The notes under the pieces are model-generated. The model was not told where the DNA came from, did no database searches, and saw only the letters and a program-made list of their open reading frames with translations. A stretch of 64,000 nt of DNA, from NCBI GenBank assembly GCA_946811185.2, contig OX328104.1, forward strand, positions 53,366,505-53,430,504. The letters are read 5' to 3'. Below, piece by piece: positions 52,411 to 64,000 of this stretch; within the stretch, counting starts at the first letter, position 1, and the number at the start of each line of letters is the position of its first letter. Source of the DNA: Hippopus hippopus (Eukaryota; Mollusca; Bivalvia; Cardiida; Cardiidae). A program made the translations under genes and the position numbers.

Positions 52411-52953
52411 GCAGTAACAGCTTCTGGAGTGATATCGTAGATCCGTGGCCTTCTGAATCTGTGCTACATTGTCAATCTCCGGCCTTAAACTTTCAGCACG
52501 GCACGAAGATTTACGTTACAGTTCGATGCGTGAACAATGTAGAATTGGCTACAGAAATGACCTCGGATCCAGTGGTTATCGTGAAACAACCACCAAACAC
52601 TGATCAAGCTAAAGTTTCGTTTATGAAACTAGGCGAAGAAAGTCACAAGGGTGAACCAGGGATAATAGTGGAAACAGTTTCTATTCAAACAAACGATAGC
52701 CATATACGGTTCCAGTGGTCTGGATTTCTGGATGCGTCTCCTATAAAACACTACGAGTACAGGCTTCTTCATGAGCATGCGCCTTTGATTGATTGGTCGA
52801 GTTCGGGCGAAAAAACCATGGCAACTGTTTCTGGACATCCTTTGGTCTCCGGTAATACCTACACAGCAGAAGTGAGGGCTTACAACGATAAATATGGCAG
52901 TGAGGTTGTCCGGGCCAATCTGTTAATTTACAAGGACCAGCCCACACTATCAG
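52411..52953 (+). CDS. FN3-like penultimate exon, copy 2
   Basis: Same boundaries as copy 1 (offset 29,520); one base difference giving Thr for Ser in TEMTSDP. Open, in phase 1 on both sides. Confidence 0.78.
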
Positions 52954-54068
52954 GTTAGGAAAATCTTTACCCTTCACTAAACGTAATTCATCCTCCGCCA
53001 ATAATGTCAAATTGAACAAGTTGAGGATCTTGCCGCCTGGAAAAAAGAATTAATGTGCCTGCACTTCATTGTGTGTTTATCGCTGTTTCAAACTCCATAT
53101 CAGTTATTTCGAATGTTTTTCATGTCACCTATCAGTGCATTCTTGTGTTTCTGTAAGCTCAACCATAAACAACACTTTTCCAATCCACTGGCTGTTTCCT
53201 AGCAATAACATATTGTGTCGTTTACTGGTAGAATGGGCGAGATTACTCTCTCAAATAGAATTTTGGCCGAGCCGGTACTCGAACCTCAAACCACTGTGTA
53301 CTAAGCCTGTATTTTACAGCTTGAGCATCGTCATATAGTGTACTACTGAAAGCATGAGGTAGCATTTATGTGACTCCATCAAGCCGGTGAATTCTAATGA
53401 ATTAGTTTTGTTCTATAGAGGATTGGAGATTAAACTTACTCATGCTACTCATTTTCAAATCGATTAATGTGATTATAGCCAACAAAGGTGTTAAAGAAGA
53501 CTTCTGGCTAAGTATTTTTTTTTCAAAGTTTTGGAGAAAATGTAAATATTGCTGAATATAGTTGCACTTTCGTCTAGTAATTAAGGAAGTGCACGTCAGT
53601 GATTAAGTACGTACGATTACCATGATCAATAGGACCTTCCCAGTAAACGAGTCTTATATAGTTCCAATTTGGTCAAATAAATTGGATGTGACAGTATACT
53701 CTCTGCAAATTACAAAAGATTGCCGAGTCCAGATCCAAATGTAGACTGCACGCTATATGCTGCCTGATCTTGATTTACAGCTGTGCCGTTTTTACCCTCA
53801 GAATACCGAGAACGACTTCAAACGTGTTTGTTTGCAATGTACATCAAAATCATACTTGACAAGAGATGTAGTCTGACCTTGGATCTACACTTTCCGTTTA
53901 CCTGTGAGATGTTTGAGCCAGAACAGTTGTTAACACTGTCATAAATAGGTATTCTGTCTTCACTGAAATGTATCTTATTTACTCATCACATCTACGGGTA
54001 ATTAATGGTATAATGCTTTAAATACTTCTATGAATCATTTTCATTTTTTTTTTTTGGATAATTTCTAG
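52954..54068. other. Intron of copy 2
   Basis: Nearly identical to 23,434-24,553; differences are mostly homopolymer lengths, such as the T run before the acceptor. Confidence 0.55.
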
Positions 54069-54358
54069 GGGCATCTGTCCTTATTTCCCGATCTGACAAA
54101 CAACTACACATGGACTGGAGCAATGTATTTAAAGGTTCCGCACCAAAGGGGGTCACATCGTTATACAGTTTATCTGTTGGTTCCCGCCCTGGTTTTAACG
54201 ACATCAAGGATGTTCAACATCTTTCAGACCAGTTCTACGACATCGACCTACCCGAGTCGACTATCGTAACGGCCCAGATTACAGAGGTCTACGTGTCCAT
54301 TACGTGTTCTTTCAACACCGGCACGTCATCTACTTACGAGACAAGCTTCAAAATGTAA
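54069..54358 (+). CDS. FN3-like terminal exon, copy 2
   Basis: Acceptor atttctag|gggc and TAA at 54,356-54,358. One residue differs (LHMDW for LHIDW). With the two exons before it, it encodes the C-terminal ~386 residues of the protein without the rest. Confidence 0.75.
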
Positions 54359-55137
54359 TATTCTTGACACTTAGATTGAATAAGACTGAAATGACAAGAG
54401 TAGAAAGGAAAGCATGTAAACTGATTAAAGAGATGTTTATGATGTGAGACGGTGTGTTATCAAATATACTACTATGCAATACATATTTTCCTCGTCTGTT
54501 TGATAGTTTTCTTTTAATCCTTTTCCAGACATTCCCGAGTTTTAACGACCCAGAAACAAAAGAGTTTGAAACGTTGTGGGAGAAGGAAAAATGTTCGTCA
54601 TTAGTGGTCACTCGACGACGGTCAGTTACAGTTTGCTTCCAAGACCTTCACGGAAAGACTTTTGCCTCCACACTCTCGAATTCAGCAAAAGTGCTACAAG
54701 AAAAAGTCTTAGTTTTCTATATTATTTTGATTGCTGTGGAAATCAAAAGATGCACAACGACAATACTTATTTAGTTATTGTAATAAGTTTCCTAATTTGA
54801 GTAGAAATGATCTTATTTTGAAGCCCCTTTATATTTTGAACTGTATAAATTTCAAATTGTACGCAGAAAGCGGTATCCCCGAGTGATCCTGTAACGAGAA
54901 TACTGGAACCATACTTCAGGCGATACCAAAGGAACCGTTTATTAGATAATTATATCAAAAGATGAAAACGCATTTAATAAAAATGAACCGTTGGAATTCT
55001 ATGCCCATTTTTAACTCTCACATGGTATCCGTTATCAGAGCAGATCAATGCGCAGATCACACTGTCACGGTAGTCGGATCATGATCTATCCTGACAGTTC
55101 GTTGTGTGCTAAAAGCAAATCAAACACTGAAGCAACC
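54359..55137. other. 3' flank of copy 2
   Basis: Matches 24,844-25,637. AATAAA at 54,976-54,981 is a possible poly(A) signal. No gene. Confidence 0.35.
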
Positions 55138-55402
55138 CGCCCGGGTGGCTCAGTGGTGAGCGTGTCGGACTCATGACCTGGTGGTTGTGAGTTCGATACC
55201 CGGTTGAGGCGAACTTTCTTTCCGGCGTATTTTCGCCTCTCACCTCTGCTGAAGCATGTGAGAAAAGTAGTCGGTGGCTTTGGAAAGAAAGTTGTGTTAG
55301 TACTGGTGTGAGAAAGCCAGGAAACACATGTGCGTCACCGACCGCCATGATATGACCTTAGCTGTTAAAGTGGCGTTAAACCCCAATACAACCCAATACA
55401 AC
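55138..55402 (+). mobile_element. tRNA-derived SINE present only in copy 2
   Basis: Pol III boxes are clear: A box TGGCTCAGTGG at 55,146-55,156 and B box GTTCGATACC at 55,191-55,200. The body includes gtcggtggctttggaaagaa and caccgaccgccatgata. The tail is ggcgttaaaccccaatacaa then cccaatacaac. Copy 1 has about 75 unrelated bases (25,638-25,711) at this place, so the event was not a simple clean insertion. The related older copy is at 11,035-12,345. Confidence 0.8.
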
Positions 55403-55467
55403 ATGTTAAAGCCCATATTCTAGTGTCTAATCGTATCTAGCGTACAGAATTATAATTTACTTTCACC

Positions 55468-55639
55468 TTTGACTGAATCATCACGGGTTTAACGACCCTG
55501 TGGAAAAGAAGCCTTCTTTTCCCCACATTGTTGTACTATACGAAAAACCTCATGCATCGTTTAGCCACATTAATTTTGTCGTCTGCAATCTCTTTTTCTT
55601 GCGGTAAGTCTAGATCTTAGTTGTCTGGTAAAAAGTTAA
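55468..55639. mobile_element. TTAA-type MITE, family 1, copy 2
   Basis: Counterpart of 25,779-25,949; the left TTAA is changed to ttga, the right TTAA is kept. Confidence 0.5.
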
Positions 55640-55920
55640 TGCCTGGTTGAGATGACTGTTTACCAAGACCTTCATTATACGCAAGTTCGTTCAGTCGATT
55701 AGTAGTGGTCGTGTCTATGTAAGGTTATATAAAGCTGGGGCTGAAGGATTTCTGTTGCTATGTCAATGACTGAGTTGGTTTGAATTCCTCTTATTCTTTG
55801 GAAAACTACTTTTCTGTTCTTTGCTGGTATCTTGATATGTGCAAAAGATAAATGTCCATGGTTTTGTACCTCCTTCGACAAATGTCTTGTCAAACGTAGA
55901 GAACTGAACTACATTATAAT

Positions 55921-56186
55921 TGAGCCATGCTCTGGCGAAAGGGGGTTTAATGCATTTCCGTGATTCAAGTCTGGTCAAGTCATTACATAATTATGGGTCC
56001 ATGAAATCTATTTTGTCTAACAACCAACTAAATCATGATCGTGAGGTAGAATGGTTCTTTGATTTATAGAAAAGTGACCGATAGCAAAAAGGTTCGACCT
56101 AGGTCAACCTGCGCGGCCTATGGAGGCTTACATTGGTTGATACTTTTTATAAATACATAAACCCCCTTTTCACAGAGCATGGCTCA
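55921..56186. mobile_element. MITE, family 2, copy 2
   Basis: Counterpart of 26,231-26,496, nearly identical. Confidence 0.65.
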
Positions 56187-56449
56187 ACTCTGTCGAGCGA
56201 TAAATAACCTGAGAGGAAAAATAGTTCTTTACTGCTTCTTATAAAACTCAATACAGATTTGTAAGAAGTGAATAAAAAACCTTTAAGGATTACACAGCTG
56301 TTTACTATTTTTCATGTAAAAATATCTAAGATTTATTTAAAGATTTTATATATTTATCCAGAGAGAATCTACCTGTATGCAGGTAACACAAGTTATACTT
56401 TCTTGTACAAATTTTGCCATAAGTTGCCAAAGGTAGTCCGGTTTATAGC

Positions 56450-56673
56450 TCCTTATCCCCTTACCAAAAAGTTCCGATTTTTAACGACCCTGAGAGAGAA
56501 ACCTGTTTTTTTTTTTTTAAATATTGTGGGAATTTCAATTTCCCACAATGCATTCTACATCCCAACCCCACAAATTTTTTTTTTTTTTGAGTCACATTTA
56601 TTTTGTTGTCTGCAAATGCTTTCAACTTGGGCAAGTCTAAAATTGTGTTATTTGGCAAAGAGGTAAGTGTTAA
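56450..56673. mobile_element. TTAA-type MITE, family 1, copy 2
   Basis: Counterpart of 26,756-26,979; homopolymer lengths differ. Confidence 0.5.
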
Positions 56674-57232
56674 CACAATCAATACAGAAGGGAAGGCCTC
56701 AAATGTTTATATGAAGGCAATCGTAGCTAGCGTCCTTTTGCCTTATCAGCTTATTTCGATTTTTCCTTCTTTAAAAAAAAAAACCAAGTAGCATATTTGA
56801 ATTGTTGTTTCAAGTGCTTTTAAATGAGTGCGTCACGGCATTCAAAGCAACTTTCCCTGTATTTCTATTTTATTTTTAATGCTATTACTCTGCACAACTG
56901 CGTTCCAAACAGCCGGTCGTAAACAAAAATGATAAAAGAAAAAAAATTAATGATTAAAAAATATCTATGAAGAAAAATGTGATGTCTGTATCGTATCGCC
57001 AGATGCAGAATTAAAGAAAGAAAGCACTAGCCTGAAAAACTTGATTTTGAATATGGCATAACCGAAAGGGAATTTGATTTTTATGTAAGCCAATGAGAAC
57101 TGCTGAACCTGACCTACAAAACACTCTTGATTTCACTTTAGACATAAAAAGAAATATCTGATACGGAATAAGTATCGTGCAAAACAAAGAGTTAAATAAT
57201 TTGTCATGTACTACTTAAAAAAAAACTATATA

Positions 57233-57454
57233 TGAGCCATGCTCTGTGAAAAGGAGCTTAGTGCATCTGCGAAAAGTATCGACCCAGGTCAGCCTGCGCA
57301 GTCCGAAACTTTTCGCTATTGGTCAATTTTCTGTATGTCCAAGGCCCAGTCTATCTCATGATAAAGTTGGTTGTTAAAAAAAGTGGATATTATGGATCCA
57401 TATCGCTTGCATGGATCACGAAGATGCATTAAGCCCCCTTTTGCCAGAGCATGA
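57233..57454. mobile_element. MITE, family 2, copy 2
   Basis: Counterpart of 27,540-27,760. Confidence 0.6.
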
Positions 57455-59724
57455 CACATATCTATATCCCTGTTTTGGCTGCCTTTTTTTCAAGTAGATA
57501 TTGATAAAACCATTTTAAATTCCTCAAAACTGCGACAATCTCTCGATAGAAAGAATTTTGTTCAAGTACGGAGATACTTCCTAGTGTCTATCTTCATATC
57601 AGTAGGCCGTAGTTTGACCAGAGTACTTGTTTGTCTGTATGGTATCTAATGCTGATTTCAACATTATTTCAGTTATAATGCGGCGGCCAGTTCACCAATC
57701 CATGCTCTCCTAGAATTTGGTTGACCAGTAATCCTCACAATATTCTTTCCAAGCCACTGACTGATTTCCCACATTGACCATTGTAATAATAGTCGCGTTT
57801 CAACAAGTTTGATAAACGACTAACTCTTTTCCACACGTTAAATTTTTAGACTTGACCAAATTGAGAGCACTATGAAATAAATCAATCTGCGTTCCAATTT
57901 TACGTCTGTTGCCGTTTTCAAGAATATCAGTAAATCGTGTATAACTGGAGCCATATTGTTTTGCAAATAAATGGAAAAGGCAATAGTCGGAACACTGAAA
58001 ATACAACAGGGTGGTTAAATTCAAGTTGGCATCATTTAAAGACGACAAATAAAATGTGGCTTGAACGATGGGATTTTCTTTGGTAGGGACGAATCATTGT
58101 GGTAACAAGAAAAGATGCTTATCGCCAGCTTTTCATCCTGTTCCGACAATGTTTTCAAGTGCCTTTTTTTTCTCAGGGTCGTTAAACGAAGGAATTGTTT
58201 GGTAAAGCGATAACTCTTTCAGTAGCAAATATATAAACTCAACATCTTTCGAAGGCTTAAATTACAATCCACTGAAACCGGGAAAGATTTCTCATACACT
58301 TGGCTGAAAAAGTGAACAGTATAGATTCACATGCTATGCAGTCCGATCTTGATCCATGAGCTCGCTAAAGCCCCCGTTTTTACCTGTGCTACTAAAGGGG
58401 TAAATGGTTATATGATAAATTTGCACGTCAATTCTTAATATATAAATAGGTAAGCAAAAATACCGCCCGGTGGCCTCAAACGAAATCAAATTAGCCAAAC
58501 AAATCATCCAGCTAGAAAATTTAATATCGACTAAAGACTGTGAGATCCGGCATTGCAACAGAAGTGTTATTCTCAATGGTAAATGCCCATCTTAATACTC
58601 CAACATGTTGTACCGAACGATCTCACCTGTACACTATGAATTATTTATTAAGAGGCAGAACATCTTTCAAAGAACCATTACACTATGGCTAAGAAATATC
58701 CAAATTATGTTTTCATTCAAACGTACAAAGGTATTTATGTCAGTCTTAAGAGAAGTACAAGTTTAAAACGACGCAAAGTTTAAAAAGATATGCTCAGATT
58801 TTGTCAAAACATGATTTAAATTTTTTTCCCCAATGTTTTAATCAGCTTCTTATTTCTTTATGCCTCTACAAAAAATGATAAACAGTATTGAAGGTCGGAA
58901 AGTAGTTTCAGCCACTTAAGCTTCTTATCACTTTAAAGTCATAAAAGAGGCCAAAAGTAAACAATAGGGGTGTTAAAATGCATCTAAGTTTAAATCATAT
59001 CATTTAAAAGTGTGAAAAATATTGACAAGATGACAATTACTTATTCTACGACATCTCTCCAAGTGTTACTCGCTGGAAGAAAATCGAATTTTTATACGAG
59101 TTAAAAAGAAAATGAAAGATAGACCGACCTGGCAACTTTAAACCTAGTTTTAAATCCAATATTTCTGCCAGCGACTCACACTTGGACCGGTGGTACCATA
59201 AAAGACTGTTGTCTTCATAGTAGTTTGAATACTTTTAAATGGTATGACTCACACCAAATTTTTTACTTTTGGCCGCCATTGGGCCTTTAAGGTTCCATAT
59301 ACACTCCTCACAACTCTGATAACACATCGTTATGCTAATATTATTATTCGTAGATGCTAACTCTTCGTATTTGGACTTAATGTATGGAAAGGAATAGAAC
59401 AAAACTGGAATATTGCTCTTCAAATTTTGACAAAAATCTAAATACTTTTAATCTTTTGGCACATTGAAAGAATTTAAACTCATCCATATACAGATAAGAA
59501 CTTAAACGTTTATCAAATGATAGTATTTGCAAATGAATAGGAAGAAAACATTGTGGGAGAAACGAGAAAATGCTGATTACCGTGCTAAAACTTCTTCGCT
59601 TAAAAAAAGAATGCATTTCGGGTTTTACTTTGTTAGCCTATGTGTATTGGTTTGATAAAAATTTATTTATATGTTTGACTGAAAAAAAAGTATAATTTAA
59701 ACACCGCTAGACAGTTACATACAA
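57455..59724. other. Copy 2 of the gene-free stretch 27,761-30,031
   Basis: Almost identical to copy 1; contains the long family-1-like repeat at about 57,818-58,217. No gene supported. Confidence 0.4.
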
Positions 59725-59979
59725 TGTGAACGATGCTCTGGCAAAAGGTGGTTTAATAAATTTCCTTGCTGCATGATACTATACAGGTTATTACATAATT
59801 ATGAATCCATAAAATCCATTTTGTCTAACAACGAGGTAGACTTGTCCTTCGACATGTAGAAAATTTACCAAAAAGCAAACAATTTCGATCAAGGTCAGCC
59901 TGCGCGAAATGCCCAGGCTGACCTTGGTCGATACCTTTTGCAGATGCATAAAGCCCCCTTTTCTAAGGGCGTGGCTCAT
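59725..59979. mobile_element. MITE, family 2, copy 2
   Basis: Counterpart of 30,032-30,284. Confidence 0.65.
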
Positions 59980-60674
59980 GGGTATCAAAGTTGTCTAAAC
60001 TTGTACGTTCAAAATTCATCAGTTAGACATCTGATATCATTAAAATCTTAAAACTACATTTACATGTATCTCAATTTTTTGTCAGATAAACGCTCAAGTT
60101 AAAAGGAAAACAGAAGTCCAAGACAAGTCTTTATTAAACAAATACACTCAAAGGTACGGTCATTTTAGACTCGACAGATGTTATGCAAACTTTCAATGTC
60201 GAACGTAGAATTAATCATCATTGAAGCCACAAGACATTTGTTAAAGAAAAATCAGAAAAGTGGAATCGGTAAACTCATTTTAGCATTTGGTACTGAACGT
60301 TTCGAAAATAATGCAAAATGAATAAGAATTCAGTCTGACGGACAGCTATATTCCCCGTCGGCCCCATAGCGGGTATGATCCGGCAGGACCTAAACAGCTC
60401 TTCATTGCACTGGGCCACATATAATCACCCTTCCGTGGTCGTGTCATGACTGAAATACTGCTGACAGACAAATTCACTAAGCCATCCATCCATATCTTTT
60501 GTTGCATTGATAAATTCAAAGAAAATTGGTTAAAATGATATAATTTCTGATGATATGATTACAAACACAAAATCCACAAACACAAAATCTGCCAACACGA
60601 AAGCTGCAAACATGAAAACCAGGCTTCAAACATTAAACCCGTAAGTAGGACGTTGGCGTTAGTGGCGGGGGATT

Positions 60675-61435
60675 ACCAACGGACAATAACTACAAAAATA
60701 TTGAGGATAGAGTTATGACTGTTGTGCACTGCACTTGGCCTCCAGAAGAACTATTTACATGTATATATGAACTTTGAAGGCAATAGCTTTTATACTTCGG
60801 AAGTGATGCTTCAGACAAAAAAAAAAAAATCTTTCTGCATTTGAAGTTGATAGCTTTCATACTTTGAAAGTTATGCTCCGGACAAAAATCTAATATGTAA
60901 AACAGCAAAGGGCAATAACCCCAAAATAATGATTACAAAGTTATGGATCTTGTTCACTACAATATTTTTTCAAATGTGACCTATCTGCATACGACGTTTG
61001 AAGTTGATGGCTTTTATACTTTGGAAGTTATGCTTCGGACAGAAATCCAACATGTCAACTAACAACTCTTAAAATAATGATTACAGAGTTATTAATCTTG
61101 TGCACTGCACTTTACCTTAATGAGATCTATCTGGATATAAAGTTTGAAACTGATAACTTGATTACTTTAGAAGTTATACTTCGGACAAAAATCCAACATT
61201 TAAGATAACAGCTCTTAAAATAATGATTACCGAGTTCTGGATCTTGTGCACTGCACTTCTCCTAGTGTGATATATCTGCATATGAAGTTTGAAGATAATT
61301 GCTTCTATACTTTGGAAGTCATCCTGCGGACAAAAATCCCAATATTAAAAAAGGGCAATAACTCCAAAAGTAATGAAGATAGGGTTATTGATCGTGGGTT
61401 CTGCACACCGTCTTATTTGATCAAAGTTTAATGAA
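60675..61435. repeat. Tandem array, copy 2
   Basis: Counterpart of 30,986-31,745, with a shorter A-run near 60,818. Confidence 0.65.
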
Positions 61436-61661
61436 AATCTTTCAAAGTGTTCAGGAAATGTGGAGCGGACAAGGAATAGAAGGACGGACGTACAGGCAGA
61501 CGGACAGACTAAGGCCATTCCTACAATCCCCTCCCGCTTCGCAGCGGGGGACTGAAAACACCAGGGCCCCGTTTTACTAAGGCAGTTACGTACAAAATTT
61601 TCGTTAGTTTTACTTAACTATAGTATGGTGGCATATTTCTGCCACAAGATTCGAGATAACT

Positions 61662-61788
61662 ATCATGATTATTTTAGAAAACATTTGCGATAAATCAAAG
61701 TTTCCTGGAAATTTTATCTTTTCATTTTATCTAGATAAAATTTTCAGGAAACTTTGATTTATAGCAATAGTTTTCTTAAATGATCATT
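61662..61788. repeat. Hairpin, copy 2
   Basis: Counterpart of 31,973-32,098. Confidence 0.55.
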
Positions 61789-61849
61789 TCATCATCATCG
61801 TTAATTCGATAAACATTGTTAACGAGCGTAAAAGCAAGTACAGTACTGT

Positions 61850-62036
61850 ATTTCTGAATGACCTATAGGAATAAAACCTACAGATAGACAGATCGACAGG
61901 TAAATTCATCGATAGATAAATAGATCGATCATTAGATAGATCAATGGATCGATCAATAGACAGACAGACAGACAGACATGTAGGTAGATAGATATGTAGG
62001 AAATAGTTATGTAGATTTGTAGGTAGGTAGGCAGGT
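61850..62036. repeat. (GATA)/(GACA) microsatellite, copy 2
   Basis: Counterpart of 32,160-32,345 with single-base changes (for example gatagaca for gatagata). Confidence 0.7.
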
Positions 62037-62786
62037 ATTTTCAAATAGTCTTTTGAGCCGCTTTCAAAAGCGTTTTATTTCATCACGGCGACAGCCTTCT
62101 GACTCGTAAATATCCGAGTCTGACTGGTACTTCCAAGCCTTGCTGCAGGATACTTCCTTGTGATCAGTGCTGATTATAGAGATTGAACTCGAAACTTCTG
62201 GATGAAAAATAGAACATAGCAATTCTCTGAGCGAGAGCGAGAGAGAGAGAGAGAGACTCTATCGAACGAAGAACACCGGACGTTATGTGAAGAGGTACTC
62301 TTCTTGCATTGAATCATGTTAAAACGCTTATTTCAGCTGATATGGAGCCTAGACGAACTTTGTAGCTTAGCTCAGTTACGCTTTTGACCTTAAATAGACA
62401 AGGCTGGCTCTGCCCGGCTGTTTGATCCATTGCACGACAGGCTAGTTTAAAACCTATCTAAATTTTGTGGAAGGATACAAATGTGACACGGACATACGAA
62501 GGTGTTACTCTTCTTTATGCCATAGAAAACATCGAAGAAAATGTAAATTTCATGCTGCATACCCTCGTGCTTTAAATCTTTCAAAAGCTGATTACTGCAT
62601 TATAGTAAAAACTTGTTTGTTCATGCTATTGGTCCTTTTGCCTCGATGTTTTCCAGTGTTATGCATTGCAGGATGTTAATCTTGATTGTGGTTGGTGAAT
62701 CGGAAACGTGAAGTACCAAGATTAGAAATAAACTTGAGCCTATTTTTTTCGGAACGGCGATTGGTTAAAAAAATTCAGATAACGAT

Positions 62787-63019
62787 TTAACCCATTATCA
62801 AACAGCCCCGAGTTTTAACGACCCTTAGATAAAGACTTTTGAAAACATTGTAGGAAAAGGTGAAAATGCTGGTTACCGTCATTTTGTTCCTTTCCTACGG
62901 CAGTGTTTTCTACTCGTTCATAGATATTTTTAATACTTTCAGGCACATTTAATTTGTCGTCTGCAGACGCTCTCAATTCGGACGAGTCTAAATTTTTGTC
63001 GTCCAGTGAAGAGGTGTTT
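62787..63019. mobile_element. TTAA-type MITE, family 1, copy 2
   Basis: Counterpart of 33,098-33,330. Confidence 0.55.
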
Positions 63020-64000
63020 CACACTGCACAAACCATCGCTGTTTTTTATAACTTAGATTCATTTATCGAATGGAAAGACAGTGTTACCATGCATTTTACT
63101 GTATAAAATGTTTTGTGTTACATTGATAATATTTTTACAGGTTGTCTATTTGAAGGGTAAGTTTGTTTAATTAACTAAATCGCCATATATTTTCCCATGT
63201 AAATTAACTTTTGCATCTTATAATACATGTCGGAAAAGTGTATTTGTATCCATTTTTATTATGTAAATGCCGGAATCGCCACATTAAGTTTTGTTGACTG
63301 TCTTTGCCGCCTTCCAAAGTATTTTCTCACTCATTTCTATTTACATTGTTGTATTTCACTTACTCGCCCTAGAACTTGCTACGAGGCTTATGATTTCTTC
63401 AAACAGCAGTACTTTTACACAAACATTATTTTGCAAAAACAATTGAGGATTGGAAACAAATAACAGACAAACGTTTTGCGAAATACGGCCTGTAAATAAA
63501 ATTTGGAATAAACCTTCACACCATCTTTTCAAATATGCATTTCTAAGAAATGTTTTTGACTTAGGATGCCATATAAAGTTTTCTGAAGTTTAGCATGAAC
63601 AAGCGTCGTTTCGAGGATGAACTTCTCAAAGGTTTTCCAAGGGAGAAAACTCAAGATAGATGTTTGTTTTTGACCTAAATAATAGCCTTGTAAAAATCTA
63701 TTATTAAAGCGCAACCATTTTAGAAAATACGTGCAACATAAGAATTTCAAGTTTTTCATACAAGTTTTAAGTTATTTGGCTCATTAATACCAAGTTTCTA
63801 GGGATAGAGAATCAAAAGGCCTATGCCCACAACATTTTCTGACTTTCTTGTAAAGTACTGTGACTTTGGCCCTTACGATCTCAGAAATACTTACAATACA
63901 AAACTTTGTATAATCTTTAGTCATGTGAGAAAATACGTCTTTAGTTATCACGGTAGATAATTCAAATCCTCCAGTGAAAAACAACTAATGGTAATTAAAG
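63020..64000. other. End of window, copy 2, no gene supported
   Basis: Matches 33,331-34,311. Short ORFs have no recognisable domains. Confidence 0.45.

Larger units (their letters stand above)
50778..64000. repeat. Unit 2 of the ~29.5-kb duplication, truncated by the window
   Basis: It starts in a (GT)n tract of about 24 repeats (about 8 in unit 1). It matches 21,294-34,311 in order and orientation, including three exons and all repeats. Positions 50,823 to about 51,775 are several percent diverged; beyond that, differences are rare except for the SINE at 55,138. Confidence 0.85.

Noticed and set aside
55138..55210. Functional tRNA gene
   Set aside because: A and B boxes are present, but no cloverleaf acceptor pairing was seen and the unit continues into a SINE body and tail.

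Overview
The window reads as eukaryotic, intron-rich, AT-rich animal DNA. Dense palindromic MITEs, a tRNA-derived SINE, mariner-like remnants, a non-LTR retrotransposon and one large gene encoding an extracellular protein of fibronectin-III-like modules together suggest a lophotrochozoan, most likely a bivalve mollusc. The species call is inference. The sequence is a scaffold: 200 Ns at 38,842-39,041 join two contigs.

Region 1 (1-24,843, + strand) holds the 3' part of one gene. I could chain eleven GT-AG exons from 1,154 to a TAA at 24,841-24,843 in one continuous reading frame (about 1,705 residues). A less certain exon at 746-934 precedes them, and the 5' end lies outside the window. The protein repeats a module with linkers of the type D-x-[TS]-x-P and a W-x-G/D-F-x-D-x-x-S-x-I core. 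Its introns carry most of the transposons. A mariner-like remnant lies at 3.0-4.0 kb. A SINE split by a deleted mariner lies at 11.0-12.3 kb. A 1.5-kb inverted-repeat element lies at 13.7-20.7 kb and has itself been split by a full-length 5.44-kb I/Nimb-like LINE with a perfect 13-bp target-site duplication.

Region 2 (about 21.3-50.8 kb and 50.8-64.0 kb) is a head-to-tail duplication with a unit of about 29.5 kb. The second copy repeats the last three exons of the gene and everything downstream, and runs off the window. Both left edges sit at a (GT)n tract. Divergence is several percent over the first ~950 bp and then drops abruptly to near identity. Copy 2 lacks all upstream exons. It is either a truncated paralogue, a chimeric gene, or an assembly or haplotype artefact linked to the N gap.

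Region 3 (24.8-50.8 kb) has no convincing gene. It holds three MITE families (two with TTAA-type ends), several large hairpins, tandem repeats, and a 596-bp TA-flanked palindromic element at 48,019-48,614 built from twenty 22-bp units around the self-complementary 14-mer TACGTGCGCACGTA. A speculative two-exon start with paired CRE sites lies at 40.9-41.7 kb. Most short ORFs in this region look like chance or repeat-derived reading frames.
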